DNA of 64,000 nucleotides from the NCBI RefSeq assembly GCF_000332075.2, contig NZ_ALVU02000001.1:2864324-2928323 (forward strand), written 5' to 3'. The translations under genes and the position numbers were made by a program. Positions 47,164 through 56,476 of this stretch are shown here, in pieces (the stretch's first letter is position 1; each line of letters starts with the position of its first letter). The notes below the pieces were generated by a model. The model searched no databases, had not been told where the DNA came from, and saw only the letters and a program-made list of their open reading frames with translations. The stretch is from Synechocystis sp. PCC 7509 (GTDB lineage: Bacteria > Cyanobacteriota > Cyanobacteriia > Cyanobacteriales > Chroococcidiopsidaceae).

Positions 47164-48390
47164 ATGGTTGCTACTTCAATAAATCCTCTTAATATCGATT
47201 TATCCAGCATTCGGGCGGAAATTCAAGCACTACAGCCGCAAATTGTCCAATGGCGGCGAAAAATTCATCAATACCCAGAATTAGGCTTTAAAGAACAATT
47301 AACGGCGCAATTTATTTCGCAAAAACTTCAAGAATGGGGAATTGAGCATCAAACAGAAATCGCCCACACGGGAATAGTGGCAACTATCCGCAGCCACAAA
47401 ATCGGGAAAGTATTGGCAATTCGGGCGGATATGGATGCTTTGCCAATTCAAGAACAAAATCAAGTAGATTATTGCTCCAAACATGATGGCATCATGCACG
47501 CTTGCGGACACGATGGACACACTGCGATCGCTCTTGCTACAGCTTACTACTTAGCCCAACACCGCGATGATTTTGCAGGCAGTGTCAAAATCATCTTTCA
47601 ACCCGCCGAAGAAGCCCCAGGGGGTGCTAAACCAATGATTGCCGCCGGGGTATTAACTAATCCTGATGTTGACGCAATTATTGGCTTGCATTTGTGGAAT
47701 AATTTACCCCTAGGTACGGTAGGAGTGCGAGAAGGGGCATTAATGGCGGCGGTGGAGTGTTTTCGCGCTCGGATTCTAGGTAAAGGCGGACATGGTGCAA
47801 TGCCGCATCAAACTGTAGATTCTGTTGTCGTTGGAGCGCAAATTGTCAGCGCCCTGCAAACCATTGTGGCGCGAAATGTCGATCCCATAGAGTCCGCCGT
47901 TGTAACAGTAGGAGAATTCCATGCAGGTACAGCTTTAAATATTATTGCCGACACGGCGCAGCTAAACGGCACAGTTCGTTATTTTAATCCAAAATTTGCT
48001 GGGTTTTTACAGCAAAAAATCGAACAAATTATTGCGGGGATATGCAGTAGTTACGGCGCTAAGTACGACTTAGAATATTGGCAACTTTACCCGCCAGTAA
48101 TTAATAATGCCGAAATTGCTCAATTAGTGCGAAGTCAAGCTATGAAAGTTGTTGAAACTCCCCTGGGAATTGTGCCAGAATGCCAAACTATGGGTGGCGA
48201 AGATATGTCATTTTTTCTGCAAGAAGTACCAGGTTGTTACTTCTTTTTGGGTGCTGCCAATCTTCCTAAAAACTTAGCTTATCCTCATCATCATCCTCGC
48301 TTTGATTTTGATGAAACCGCACTAATGATGGGAGTAGAAATATTTGTCCGTTGCGTAGAAAATTTTAACTGTTTATTTGTTCAAAACTAA
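47164..48390 (+). CDS. M20-family amidohydrolase (hippurate/IAA-amino-acid hydrolase type)
   Basis: 408 residues. Metal-binding residues appear in HACGHDGHTA, QPAEEAPGG and near the C terminus in PHHHPRFDFDE. Such enzymes cleave N-acyl amino acids or amino-acid conjugates in the cytoplasm. The exact substrate cannot be told. Confidence 0.9.
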   Translation: MVATSINPLNIDLSSIRAEIQALQPQIVQWRRKIHQYPELGFKEQLTAQFISQKLQEWGIEHQTEIAHTGIVATIRSHKIGKVLAIRADMDALPIQEQNQVDYCSKHDGIMHACGHDGHTAIALATAYYLAQHRDDFAGSVKIIFQPAEEAPGGAKPMIAAGVLTNPDVDAIIGLHLWNNLPLGTVGVREGALMAAVECFRARILGKGGHGAMPHQTVDSVVVGAQIVSALQTIVARNVDPIESAVVTVGEFHAGTALNIIADTAQLNGTVRYFNPKFAGFLQQKIEQIIAGICSSYGAKYDLEYWQLYPPVINNAEIAQLVRSQAMKVVETPLGIVPECQTMGGEDMSFFLQEVPGCYFFLGAANLPKNLAYPHHHPRFDFDETALMMGVEIFVRCVENFNCLFVQN

Positions 48391-48763
48391 CTGTTAGTAC
48401 AACCGTAAGTAACACAGTCTGTTATCAAGCTATGTTGTGAACTAGGCGACAGGAAACGCCGACAAGAATAATGAGCAGCACTTACCGCCAAACAATCATC
48501 AGCGCTAGGCAACAAATTGCCAATACTAACAGTGCAGTCTGTGATAGTAAAAAGCGGATTAATAAAAGCAACGTAACTATGACTGCAAGCAAAGAAACTC
48601 TCACAGATAGTAATTGTTACTTTACTTTGCTTTAAGTATTAGCTTTTTAATTAGTAATCTCAAAGAACTTATAAGTTTTCTTGAGATAGAGAGTAAGCAA
48701 GTTCACCACAAAAATACTCAAGACAAATTTTACTTAACGCCTAAAGAAAATTTGCAACAAATT
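48391..48763. other. Spacer before a small zinc-ribbon gene
   Basis: 373 bases. A weak reading frame from 48614 joins in frame to the small protein at 48764 but has an AT-rich, non-conserved look. Otherwise I see nothing in it. Confidence 0.35.
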
Positions 48764-48889
48764 ATGACTCACCCTTTTAAAACAAGTTTGTGTCCCACTT
48801 GCGGTCATTCTTTTCCCAAAACAAGCAATCTGTTAGTAAGTTGGAATTGTCTAGGTTGTAAATGGGTTGATAGCTTATTTGGCTGCTAA
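48764..48889 (+). CDS. Tiny zinc-ribbon protein
   Basis: 41 residues from ATG 48764: two cysteine pairs, CPTC and CLGC, plus a C-terminal cysteine in the last position, with GHSFPK after the first pair. This is the arrangement of a single zinc ribbon. A longer frame starting at 48614 (91 residues) is possible, but the extra residues look unlike protein. Function unknown. Confidence 0.5.
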   Translation: MTHPFKTSLCPTCGHSFPKTSNLLVSWNCLGCKWVDSLFGC

Positions 48890-49005
48890 AATTTAGCAAT
48901 GGTTGGGGTTAATAATAAAAAAAATTCTAGATTCTAGAGTTAGCATTAATCTTAGGGTTGCTCGAATTACTGAGTAACCCCAAACTTGAGGGAGAAATTG
49001 CGAGG

Positions 49006-49812
49006 ATGATAATTGCGGACTTAATTAAGTGGTTTGAAGCTTGGGCAAATCCTGCTTGGCAAGAAAAATGGGATAATTGCGGCTGGCAAATTGAACCTGG
49101 GGTACTAAACCAGTCAGCACGAGTGTTAGTATGCTTAACACCTACTTTAGCAGTAGTGGAGGAAGCGATCGCCCTTTCCACTTCCGGTACAGAAGTCAAT
49201 CTAATTTTCGCCCACCATCCGCTAATTTTTAACCCTCTCAAATCTCTACGCACGGGAGATGCAATAACTGAAATAACTCGGTTAGCTTTTAGCCATCAAA
49301 TCGGCATTTATACCGCTCACACCAACTTTGACCAAGTACAGGAAGGTACAGCAGATATACTTGCAACTATGTTGAAATTACAAGAAGCCATGCCTATAGT
49401 ACCAACTCAAAGCAATTTAGGCTATGGGCGAGTGGGAAAATTAAACCCAACTTTGACTTTAGCGGAGTTACTTGTACAAATTCAAACTCTTTTAAAGCCG
49501 CCAAACTTAATTATTTCTCCTACCGCCGATTTAGCGCAAATTATTCAAAAAGTTGCAGTGTTGGGCGGAAGCGGTGCTAGTTATATTTCTGACGTAGTCA
49601 AGACAGGGGCGCAAGCTTACTTAACTTCCGATTGTAAATTTCATCAATTTCAAGAAAGTCGCGATCGCGGTTTAATATTAATTGATGCTGGACACTATGC
49701 TACCGAACGTCCAGCTTGCGAGTCCTTGGTAACTAAATTTACAGCTTTGGGTCTAGATTGGGTAAAATTAAGCCAAAATGATGAAGATTTTCGCTGTTTT
49801 TTTCCAACCTAA
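49006..49812 (+). CDS. Nif3-like dinuclear metal protein (YbgI/DUF34 family)
   Basis: 268 residues from ATG 49006, where the conserved start IADLIKWFEAWANP begins and GAGG precedes. Family metal ligands are visible: FAHHPLIF, the TAHTNFD segment, and DAGHYATE near the C terminus. Proteins of this family form hexamers with two metals and are listed as GTP cyclohydrolase type 2 homologues, but their physiological reaction is unsettled. Confidence 0.88.
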   Translation: MIIADLIKWFEAWANPAWQEKWDNCGWQIEPGVLNQSARVLVCLTPTLAVVEEAIALSTSGTEVNLIFAHHPLIFNPLKSLRTGDAITEITRLAFSHQIGIYTAHTNFDQVQEGTADILATMLKLQEAMPIVPTQSNLGYGRVGKLNPTLTLAELLVQIQTLLKPPNLIISPTADLAQIIQKVAVLGGSGASYISDVVKTGAQAYLTSDCKFHQFQESRDRGLILIDAGHYATERPACESLVTKFTALGLDWVKLSQNDEDFRCFFPT

Positions 49813-50084
49813 TAACTTTTTTTCTTAAATTCTTAGCTGTGCTTGAAAACCCTCTAAACTCCTCAACTTCTATATAGGAATTAGCTCCTAATTAATTTAA
49901 GAATGTGTTGTTGTTTTATTAAAAAAACACATCATCTTTATAAAAAAAACTTATTTATAAAGGTTACTAAGCTGCTTTTTAACTGATAATCGGTAAAGCA
50001 AAGCTAAAAATATACTTGTTTAACAATCAAGTACAAAACTGTGCGACCACTCAAAATTTAACTAACATCAGCAAAGATTTAAGT

Positions 50085-51212
50085 ATGTCCTCCCCGGTAT
50101 CAAGAGTTTTAGTTTTATCAATGAGTAACTTCGAGTTTCGTGTCGGTCGCACTACCTTATTTGAATTTGAGTATGCTGTAAATGATTTTGAAGACGTTGA
50201 TATACTCGCTCCCAGTTACTCACAAAATAAGCTTAATAAATTAGCCAGGAACATTTCACGGTTTTCTTTTGCAAAGACAGGCAAAGCACTTCCTATTAGC
50301 CCTACATTTAATCAATTTTCCTTAGATAAAGAATACGATTTATTTTTGTTTATTTGTCAATATCCTAAAGAATTACGTTACTTAAATTCTATTAAAGATT
50401 GGCGTAAAAAATGCCGGAAAGCTGTTTGCTGGTTAGACGAAATATGGTCAAAAGATGTAACTAAGTTTAAGCCTCAACTAACAGCATTAAAAGACTTTGA
50501 CCATGTTTTCATGAATCTAAGTTCTAGTATTGAAAAAGTTGCTGAGATTATTCAAAAGCCCTGTTCTTATATGCCTCCAGGAATTGATGCTATAAAGTTT
50601 TGTCCCTATCCTTTACAGCCACAAAGAAGCATTGATGTATGCAGTATAGGTCGCCGTCCAAAGTTACTTCATGAATCACTATTGAATTTAGCAGAGCAAA
50701 ATAACTTCTTTTATATGTATGACACAATGAGAGAATTATTTGTACGTGATTACAACGAACATCGCAACTTATATAGAAATATAGTTAAAAGAAGTCGTTA
50801 TTTTATTGCTTACAAACCCAAATTCGACTTATTAAATCAAACGGGCGGTCAGGAGGAACTAAATATTCGTTTCTTTGAAGGTGCAGCCGGTGGTGCAGTA
50901 ATGTTAGGAATACCGCCAAATTGTCAGGCTTTCCACCAAAACTTTGATTGGTCAGATGCAGTAATTCCTTTGGCTGAAGATTCAACTAATATAGCTGAAA
51001 TAATTTCTCAACTTGATTCTCAGCCAGAGCGTTTAAATAAAATTCGTACTGACAATGTCGTCAACTCCCTTCTGCGCCACGATTGGGTATATCGCTGGGA
51101 AAAAATCCTGGATACTATTGGTATACACCCTTCTAAAGGAATGCTTCAAAGAAAAGATAAATTAAAAGAACTAGCTGCAATTGCTACAAAAAATAGTAAT
51201 ATGAGTGAATAA
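50085..51212 (+). CDS. CgeB-like glycosyltransferase
   Basis: About 375 residues from ATG 50085; a TTG at 50016 would add 23. The C-terminal half has the retaining GT-B pattern (NIRFFEGAAGGAVMLG, then a glutamate/proline segment) and the segment CSYMPPGID in the middle, like spore-maturation CgeB and family-1 glycosyltransferases. Codon use is more AT-rich than in the neighbours. It stands alone, so the acceptor (polysaccharide, lipid or protein) is unknown. Confidence 0.75.
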   Translation: MSSPVSRVLVLSMSNFEFRVGRTTLFEFEYAVNDFEDVDILAPSYSQNKLNKLARNISRFSFAKTGKALPISPTFNQFSLDKEYDLFLFICQYPKELRYLNSIKDWRKKCRKAVCWLDEIWSKDVTKFKPQLTALKDFDHVFMNLSSSIEKVAEIIQKPCSYMPPGIDAIKFCPYPLQPQRSIDVCSIGRRPKLLHESLLNLAEQNNFFYMYDTMRELFVRDYNEHRNLYRNIVKRSRYFIAYKPKFDLLNQTGGQEELNIRFFEGAAGGAVMLGIPPNCQAFHQNFDWSDAVIPLAEDSTNIAEIISQLDSQPERLNKIRTDNVVNSLLRHDWVYRWEKILDTIGIHPSKGMLQRKDKLKELAAIATKNSNMSE

Positions 51213-51886
51213 CTTTATAGAAAAAGTAACTTATTTTTAACTCGATTGCTCGTTTGCGAATTTTGCTTTTATCCCTGCGCTAACTGAACTTAAACTATCT
51301 TTTAAATAAACTTAACTAATTGTTTTTTAGGCAGCTCAAAAAAAGGTTGTTTTACTGCATATATTTTTTTAAATACCTGGTGCAATTTGTGAACTAAAAC
51401 CATTTGTTTACGATCAAAATTATGAATTATTATCTATCTATTTTCTGTCAGTTTCCGAAGTAAGTCTTGCTTTAAAAGAGTTACAACCATTAATTGAGCA
51501 AGCTGATTTTTATTATTAAAAAACCGTGCTATTGCTTTCTCTAGAAGTCTTTTAGGATTCAGGCATGACCAAAGTTCTCGAAGCCTGACAGAAGATGGAT
51601 AGTATTGATATTCAACTTACATAAGTAAGCTAAAAGATTGTATTCATCTTTGGAGTGAGAAAAATAAACTGAGTCGAGGAAGCTGAAAAAGCTACCGAAT
51701 CGTTTTAATATTGAGTAAGGTGCAAACGACGATCGCACATTTTATTAAGCGCATCTTGGCATTAAAGCCGCTATTGTAGGCTATTGAAACTATTTTAAGA
51801 GTAAATAGAGCGTTGAATTTAGGCTATTACCCAAGTGTTGTGGTAGCATAATAAGTTGCTGCATTATCAAAATAAATTGAGTTTTT
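51213..51886. other. 674-base spacer upstream of rpsO with possible gene remnants
   Basis: No intact gene. A 40-codon open stretch at about 51397-51519 ends QPLIEQADFYY and may be a remnant. CATAAT near 51848-51853 could be the -10 box of rpsO. The remainder is AT-rich without recognisable structure. Confidence 0.4.
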
Positions 51887-52156
51887 ATGGCACTGACACA
51901 ACAGCGCAAACAAGAATTAATCACCAGCTACCAAGTTCATGAGACTGATACTGGTTCTTCTGAAGTCCAAATCGCCATGCTGACTGATAGAATCACCCGT
52001 CTTAGCGAACATCTCCGGGCAAATCAACAAGATCACTCATCGCGCCGAGGATTGTTAAAAATAATCGGTCAACGCAAACGTTTGTTATCTTACGTACAGA
52101 AGCAAAACCGCGAGAAGTATCAAGCTTTGATTGCTAGATTGGGAATTCGCGGTTAA
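51887..52156 (+). CDS. rpsO: 30S ribosomal protein S15
   Basis: 89 residues, the full family length. The family signature runs from [11 protein letters not shown] through [15 protein letters not shown]. It binds 16S rRNA early in 30S assembly and in many bacteria represses its own mRNA. Followed 12 bases later by a PAM68-like gene. Confidence 0.97.
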   Translation: MALTQQRKQELITSYQVHETDTGSSEVQIAMLTDRITRLSEHLRANQQDHSSRRGLLKIIGQRKRLLSYVQKQNREKYQALIARLGIRG

Positions 52157-52168
52157 GGAGTAGTTATT

Positions 52169-52669
52169 ATGGCTACCGAACCCGAACGCCAATCTTTACC
52201 CTTTGAACCAAGTAAAAAAGCTCCCAAAGCAGCTAAAAGCACCGAACAACCTGCGGCTAAACCAAAAAGCGTAAAAAGCAACTACAAGCCACAAAAAGCC
52301 CCGGTAAGTACCAAAAATCAAGCAAATAAGCCACCTTTTACAAAGGAAGAAATGGCACTACCAAAAGTAGTAAGCGATCGCATGGCGCGGCGAATGGTAG
52401 TATTTTGCGGCGTACCAACAGTTTTAGGGATGGCAACTTTAATTGGTGGCTACGTAGCTATTAGTCACGGCATTAAACCGCCGGGAGTATTAGTCTTACT
52501 ATCGAGTATGGGTTTTTTGGGTTTAAGTGTTTTGGGGCTAACTTATGGCATCCTCTCTGCCTCCTGGGAGGAGGAAGTGGCTGGAAGCAAATTAGGGGTA
52601 CAGGAATTTGTAATAAATTGGGGCAGGATGCTGACAGCTTGGAAATCGACACGACAGAAAAACCCTTAG
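52169..52669 (+). CDS. PAM68-like photosystem assembly protein
   Basis: 166 residues. A basic, Lys/Pro-rich soluble N-terminal half is followed by the conserved KVVSDRMARRM segment and two membrane helices (about 75-95 and 108-128). This matches PAM68/DUF3464, which in plants and Synechocystis assists photosystem II assembly at the thylakoid. The rpsO-PAM68 order is common in cyanobacteria. Confidence 0.85.
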   Translation: MATEPERQSLPFEPSKKAPKAAKSTEQPAAKPKSVKSNYKPQKAPVSTKNQANKPPFTKEEMALPKVVSDRMARRMVVFCGVPTVLGMATLIGGYVAISHGIKPPGVLVLLSSMGFLGLSVLGLTYGILSASWEEEVAGSKLGVQEFVINWGRMLTAWKSTRQKNP

Positions 52670-52808
52670 TGATTCTGGTTTTAGCGTGCAAGTTATCAAC
52701 AGAGCGATCGCAAACTTGAGACAATAAAAAATATCAATTTGCGCTTGCTCCCCTTTAAACAAAAGTGTTTCTAAAATTAAATAACTACCTTCGATCGAGG
52801 AATTTAAC

Positions 52809-53870
52809 ATGATTGTAGTCATGAAAGCTGGTTCGCCAGAAATTGAAATTGCCCGCATCAGTGAAGAATTAAGTAGTAGAGGACTCAGCGCCGAAAAAAT
52901 TGTTGGCAAGCATAAAGTAGTTCTGGGCTTAGTGGGGGAAACTGCTAGTCTCGATCCGTTACAAATTCAAGAAGTCAGCCCCTGGATTGAGCAAGTAATG
53001 CGCGTAGAACAACCATTCAAACGCGCCAGCTTAGAATTTCGACACGGACAAGCAAGTGAAGTCGTAGTTGATACCCCAAATGGCGCGGTACATTTTGGGC
53101 AAAATCACTCAATTGTCACGATCGCCGGACCCTGCTCGGTAGAAAATGAAGCCATGATTATTGAAACCGCCCAGCGCGTCCAAGCCGCCGGAGCGCAATT
53201 TTTACGTGGGGGTGCTTACAAACCCAGAACATCGCCCTACGCTTTCCAAGGACACGGAGAAAGTGCGTTAGAACTATTAGCCGCAGCCCGCTCGGCAAGC
53301 GGACTTGGCATTATTACCGAAGTAATGGATACCGCCGATCTTGATAAAATTGCCGCCGTAGCTGACATAGTTCAAGTTGGCGCTCGAAATATGCAAAACT
53401 TTTCTTTACTCAAGAAAGTTGGAGCGCAACCAAAACCTGTATTTTTGAAACGGGGAATGTCGGCAACTATTGAAGAATGGCTAATGGCCGCCGAGTATGT
53501 TATGGCGGCGGGCAACCAAAACGTTATTCTCTGCGAGCGTGGCATCCGCACCTTTGACCGTCAGTATGCCCGCAATACTTTGGACTTATCAGTAATTCCT
53601 GTACTGCGAGGTCTTACCCACTTGCCAATTGCCATCGATCCAAGTCACGGTACGGGTAGAGCCGAATATGTCCCCTCAATGGCTTTAGGTGCGATCGCTG
53701 CGGGTGCAGATGCGCTAATGATTGAAGTTCACCCCAACCCTGCCAAGGCGTTATCTGACGGGCCGCAATCTTTGACACCTGATCGCTTTGATAGTTTAAT
53801 GTCAGAGCTTGCCGTAATTGGTAAAGCTGTAAATCGCTGGCAGCGACCCACCGCGATCGCTAACTATTAA
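52809..53870 (+). CDS. aroF: DAHP synthase (3-deoxy-7-phosphoheptulonate synthase), type I-beta
   Basis: 353 residues. It condenses phosphoenolpyruvate and erythrose 4-phosphate, the first step to aromatic amino acids. An N-terminal ferredoxin-like domain (1-75), usually the site of feedback control, precedes the barrel with GPCSVEN, KPRTSPYAFQG and DPSHGTGR. As scytonemin draws on Trp and Tyr precursors, it is metabolically linked to the scy genes though far from them. sipA follows after 4 bases. Confidence 0.93.
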   Translation: MIVVMKAGSPEIEIARISEELSSRGLSAEKIVGKHKVVLGLVGETASLDPLQIQEVSPWIEQVMRVEQPFKRASLEFRHGQASEVVVDTPNGAVHFGQNHSIVTIAGPCSVENEAMIIETAQRVQAAGAQFLRGGAYKPRTSPYAFQGHGESALELLAAARSASGLGIITEVMDTADLDKIAAVADIVQVGARNMQNFSLLKKVGAQPKPVFLKRGMSATIEEWLMAAEYVMAAGNQNVILCERGIRTFDRQYARNTLDLSVIPVLRGLTHLPIAIDPSHGTGRAEYVPSMALGAIAAGADALMIEVHPNPAKALSDGPQSLTPDRFDSLMSELAVIGKAVNRWQRPTAIANY

Positions 53871-53874
53871 AATT

Positions 53875-54138
53875 ATGTCTAAAGAATTTGTCATTGGTGA
53901 AAAAGTTAAAGTCACCACCTTACCGCCTTATCTCAAAACTGCCGATCCGATGCCAATGTTGCGTCCTCCTGATGTCGTGGCATTAGGGGAGGAAGGTATT
54001 GTTAGCGATCGCCGTCCCGCAAATTATTGGGCCGTACGGTTCACTAATGGTACTTTTTTAATTGATAGTCAGTACATTGAAACTGTAACCCACACTACCG
54101 AACAAGTCGATCTGGGTCTAAATCCTCAAGACTTATAA
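53875..54138 (+). CDS. sipA: SipA, NblS-interacting regulatory protein
   Basis: 87 residues, DUF3148. Conserved features are FVIGEKVKVTTLPPY, MLRPPDV and RRPANYWAVRF, and the protein folds as an SH3-like barrel. In Synechococcus SipA binds the ATPase part of the high-light/nutrient kinase NblS and stimulates its activity. It starts 4 bases after the DAHP synthase gene. Confidence 0.9.
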   Translation: MSKEFVIGEKVKVTTLPPYLKTADPMPMLRPPDVVALGEEGIVSDRRPANYWAVRFTNGTFLIDSQYIETVTHTTEQVDLGLNPQDL

Positions 54139-54160
54139 AAAGTAGACTGATATTAATTAC

Positions 54161-54203
54161 TTTTGGTATATAAAGGCGATCGCATTTGTATACCAAAATT
54201 TTT
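54161..54203. terminator. Bidirectional terminator between sipA and the USP gene
   Basis: TTTTGGTATA (54161-54170) pairs perfectly with TATACCAAAA (54189-54198), followed by five T residues. The loop contains a HIP1 octamer. It serves convergent genes. Confidence 0.8.
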
Positions 54204-54227
54204 CAGTTACCAATCTGTAGATTTATC

Positions 54228-54755
54228 TTAGGTTGAACTAACTATTGCTTGTGCTGTTTGCGCCTCAGATTCGTTATTAGCCAAATGTTGCACAACTAAA
54301 ACTGAGCAAGAAGCATGATGAAGAACATAATTGCTTACACTTCCCAAAATTAATTCATTTATCCCCGATCTCCCCCTGCGCCCCATAACTATTAGATCGG
54401 CTTGCCAATTAATAGCAAAATCGCAAATAGTTTGACCTGGACTTCCATAATTTTGACTAAATTCGGCATTAACTCCAGCAGCAATTGCTTGAGTAGAAAG
54501 ATTTTGTAATAGTTTTAAACCCCGCTCTTCAAACTCTTTATATTGTTGTTGATAAATTTCCAGAGCTTTGCTATTTAAGCCTGTATAGTATTCTCTACCA
54601 AAACTTGTAGGCAGATTGGGCATCCCTTCTTCATGGGATAGAACGTGCAGTAGCATGACACTAGCTCCGGTAGCTTTAGCTAGATCGAGAGCTTTATCGA
54701 AAACTGATTTATTAAGGGTAGAGAAATCAACAGCTACTAAAACTTTTGCAAACAT
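54228..54755 (-). CDS. Universal stress protein (UspA family)
   Basis: 175 residues, one USP domain. The start VLVAVDFS and the ATP-binding pattern GRRGRSGINELILGS followed by VLVV are those of the nucleotide-binding USP subgroup. A loop of about 30 residues after HVLSHEEG is longer than in minimal USPs. A 46-residue membrane protein is encoded 42 bases upstream on the same strand. Confidence 0.9.
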   Translation of the reverse strand: MFAKVLVAVDFSTLNKSVFDKALDLAKATGASVMLLHVLSHEEGMPNLPTSFGREYYTGLNSKALEIYQQQYKEFEERGLKLLQNLSTQAIAAGVNAEFSQNYGSPGQTICDFAINWQADLIVMGRRGRSGINELILGSVSNYVLHHASCSVLVVQHLANNESEAQTAQAIVSST

Positions 54756-54797
54756 AACAAATTGTCTCCAATTATTTTAATTGAATGTAGAATTTGC

Positions 54798-54938
54798 TCA
54801 GTAGATATGGGAAAATCTGACCATCATTACTAATAATCCCACTAACATACAAACCCAGATTATTAACGAACCCCAGCTAACAGACTCACCTAGCCAAGGT
54901 TGCTGTGTATTCCTAGTTGTTTTTTTGAGGATAGCCAT
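54798..54938 (-). CDS. 46-residue single-helix membrane protein
   Basis: ATG 54938 is preceded by GGAGGT with a 6-base gap, one of the best ribosome sites in the window. A basic N terminus (MAILKKTTRN) is followed by a membrane helix (SLIIWVCMLVGLLVMMV) and a short RFSHIY end. There is no chlorophyll-binding ExxNxR motif, so it is not a high-light-inducible protein. It precedes the universal stress protein gene by 42 bases and may be cotranscribed with it. Confidence 0.6.
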   Translation of the reverse strand: MAILKKTTRNTQQPWLGESVSWGSLIIWVCMLVGLLVMMVRFSHIY

Positions 54939-55181
54939 TTGCATACCTCCGTACTTATATATTCTTAATTTTTAATTTAATCTAAAGGCTGTTCTGACAA
55001 CGTTAATTGCAATGAAAATTAAATACTATCAACAATAATATAAATTTAGGCATTAAAATCACTCTCAATCAGCCCTATTGATACAAAAAAGCAACACTTG
55101 AACCTAACAGCCCTCTCAATTTGCTGGTTGAAGTGTCTAGCGGATTTGTTTAAATCTGGCATTTAGGAGCTTAATTTACGA
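54939..55181. other. AT-rich spacer after nadK
   Basis: 243 bases. It must hold the promoter of the small membrane protein/USP pair. I see no gene or strong hairpin. Confidence 0.3.
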
Positions 55182-56105
55182 TCAATTATTGCGGTGGTTA
55201 TTATCATAATGAACCCTCGCCCCTGCCCATTGGAGTTTTTCGCGCAGGGTGTGATAGTAAGAATAGTTTTCTTCCAAAATAATAAACTTAGCTTGATGCT
55301 CCGACATTCTGACATCTACCCGTTGTCCGGGCCAAATAGACGCGCCTAAAATACTATCAGTCCACAACTTAGTATTAAGCTCGTAATCGGCTAAGGGCCA
55401 AACGCTGACTACCGAACCTGCGGGTAAAATCAAAGGACGGCTAGAAAGACTCATAGGACAAATAGGCGTAACAATAATAGCTTTCATGCCATCATGCACT
55501 ATCGGCCCGCTTGCAGAAACCGTATAACCTGTAGAACCTGTGGGCGTAGCAATAATTAACCCATCCCCTTGATACTGATCGACGACTTCCCCATCAATAT
55601 CCATTTCCAAAATTGACGTGATTGTTCGGTCAGCCGAGGCGGGTTTGATGCACATTTCATTGAGGGCGAGGTATTTATCGCTCATCAATTGGGTGTTAGT
55701 GCGATCGCCTTCGTAAATTGCCGCCTGCAACATCATCCGTCTTTGAATAGCATAGCGATCGGCAAGTATTCGCTGCCATACTTGTTCGGAGTTTTTAAAT
55801 TCCTCAAAAGCTTCCGTCAAAAAGCCTAAATGTCCCCCCACATTCACTGCCAAAATGGGGATATTATGCGGGGCTAAATGCCGTGCTGCCGTTAATACCG
55901 TCCCATCACCACCCAACACTATAGCTAAATCAATAGGCTGGCTTGCAGAGGCGAGAAACACCGGATAAGGGTTGTCTTTTGGCCCGCTTGGCCCCATGAG
56001 AATGCGGCAATTGAGACTTTCTAATTGCCGCGCACATTTTTCCGCCCATTGGCGACTTTGAGCATCGGCGGCTTTGTGAGCGATAATAACCTGCTTTAAC
56101 TCCAC
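55182..56105 (-). CDS. nadK: NAD kinase
   Basis: 307 residues from a GTG start. It phosphorylates NAD to NADP. The ATP/NAD-binding GGDGT (in VLGGDGTVL) and the second motif GLIIATPTGSTGY are intact. It follows ndhE by 4 bases, the usual ndhA-I-G-E-nadK order in cyanobacteria, tying NADP supply to the NDH-1 operon. Confidence 0.93.
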   Translation of the reverse strand: MELKQVIIAHKAADAQSRQWAEKCARQLESLNCRILMGPSGPKDNPYPVFLASASQPIDLAIVLGGDGTVLTAARHLAPHNIPILAVNVGGHLGFLTEAFEEFKNSEQVWQRILADRYAIQRRMMLQAAIYEGDRTNTQLMSDKYLALNEMCIKPASADRTITSILEMDIDGEVVDQYQGDGLIIATPTGSTGYTVSASGPIVHDGMKAIIVTPICPMSLSSRPLILPAGSVVSVWPLADYELNTKLWTDSILGASIWPGQRVDVRMSEHQAKFIILEENYSYYHTLREKLQWAGARVHYDNNHRNN

Positions 56106-56109
56106 CCGA

Positions 56110-56415
56110 TTACCACTTCAAAAGGTTAAATTGCTCCATATCCACCGTATCGCGGTTGCGATAAATAGTCAGCACGATCGCAAGGCCCACCGCCGCCTCG
56201 GCAGCAGCTACCGTTAGCACAAATACTGTAAATACTTGACCTTTAATTTCTTGGGCATCTAAATAGTTAGAAAATGCCATCAAATTCAAATTCACCGCAT
56301 TTAGCAGTAATTCAATAGACATCAACACTCTGACCGCATTGCGGCTAGTAATTAAGCCAAAAATACCAATACAAAATAAAGCCGCCGCTAATAATAAAAA
56401 GTATTCAAGTTGCAT
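56110..56415 (-). CDS. ndhE: NDH-1 subunit E (NuoK-like)
   Basis: 101 residues with three membrane helices and the conserved glutamates in [12 protein letters not shown] and [10 protein letters not shown] that take part in proton pumping. Part of the thylakoid NDH-1 complex used in cyclic electron flow and respiration. Confidence 0.95.
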   Translation of the reverse strand: MQLEYFLLLAAALFCIGIFGLITSRNAVRVLMSIELLLNAVNLNLMAFSNYLDAQEIKGQVFTVFVLTVAAAEAAVGLAIVLTIYRNRDTVDMEQFNLLKW

Positions 56416-56476
56416 AATTTTCTCCTCCTTTTTTACTGATTTGTAGAGACACGCCTAACCGTGTCCCCACACCAAT

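Noticed and set aside
48614-48763. N-terminal extension of the small zinc-ribbon protein
   Set aside because: AT-rich and hydrophobic/charged mix without conservation-like pattern; the 41-residue form alone looks like a domain.
49813-50015. ACTCCTCAAC motif resembling the Yfr1 small-RNA core
   Set aside because: It lacks the flanking hairpins and terminator that define Yfr1.
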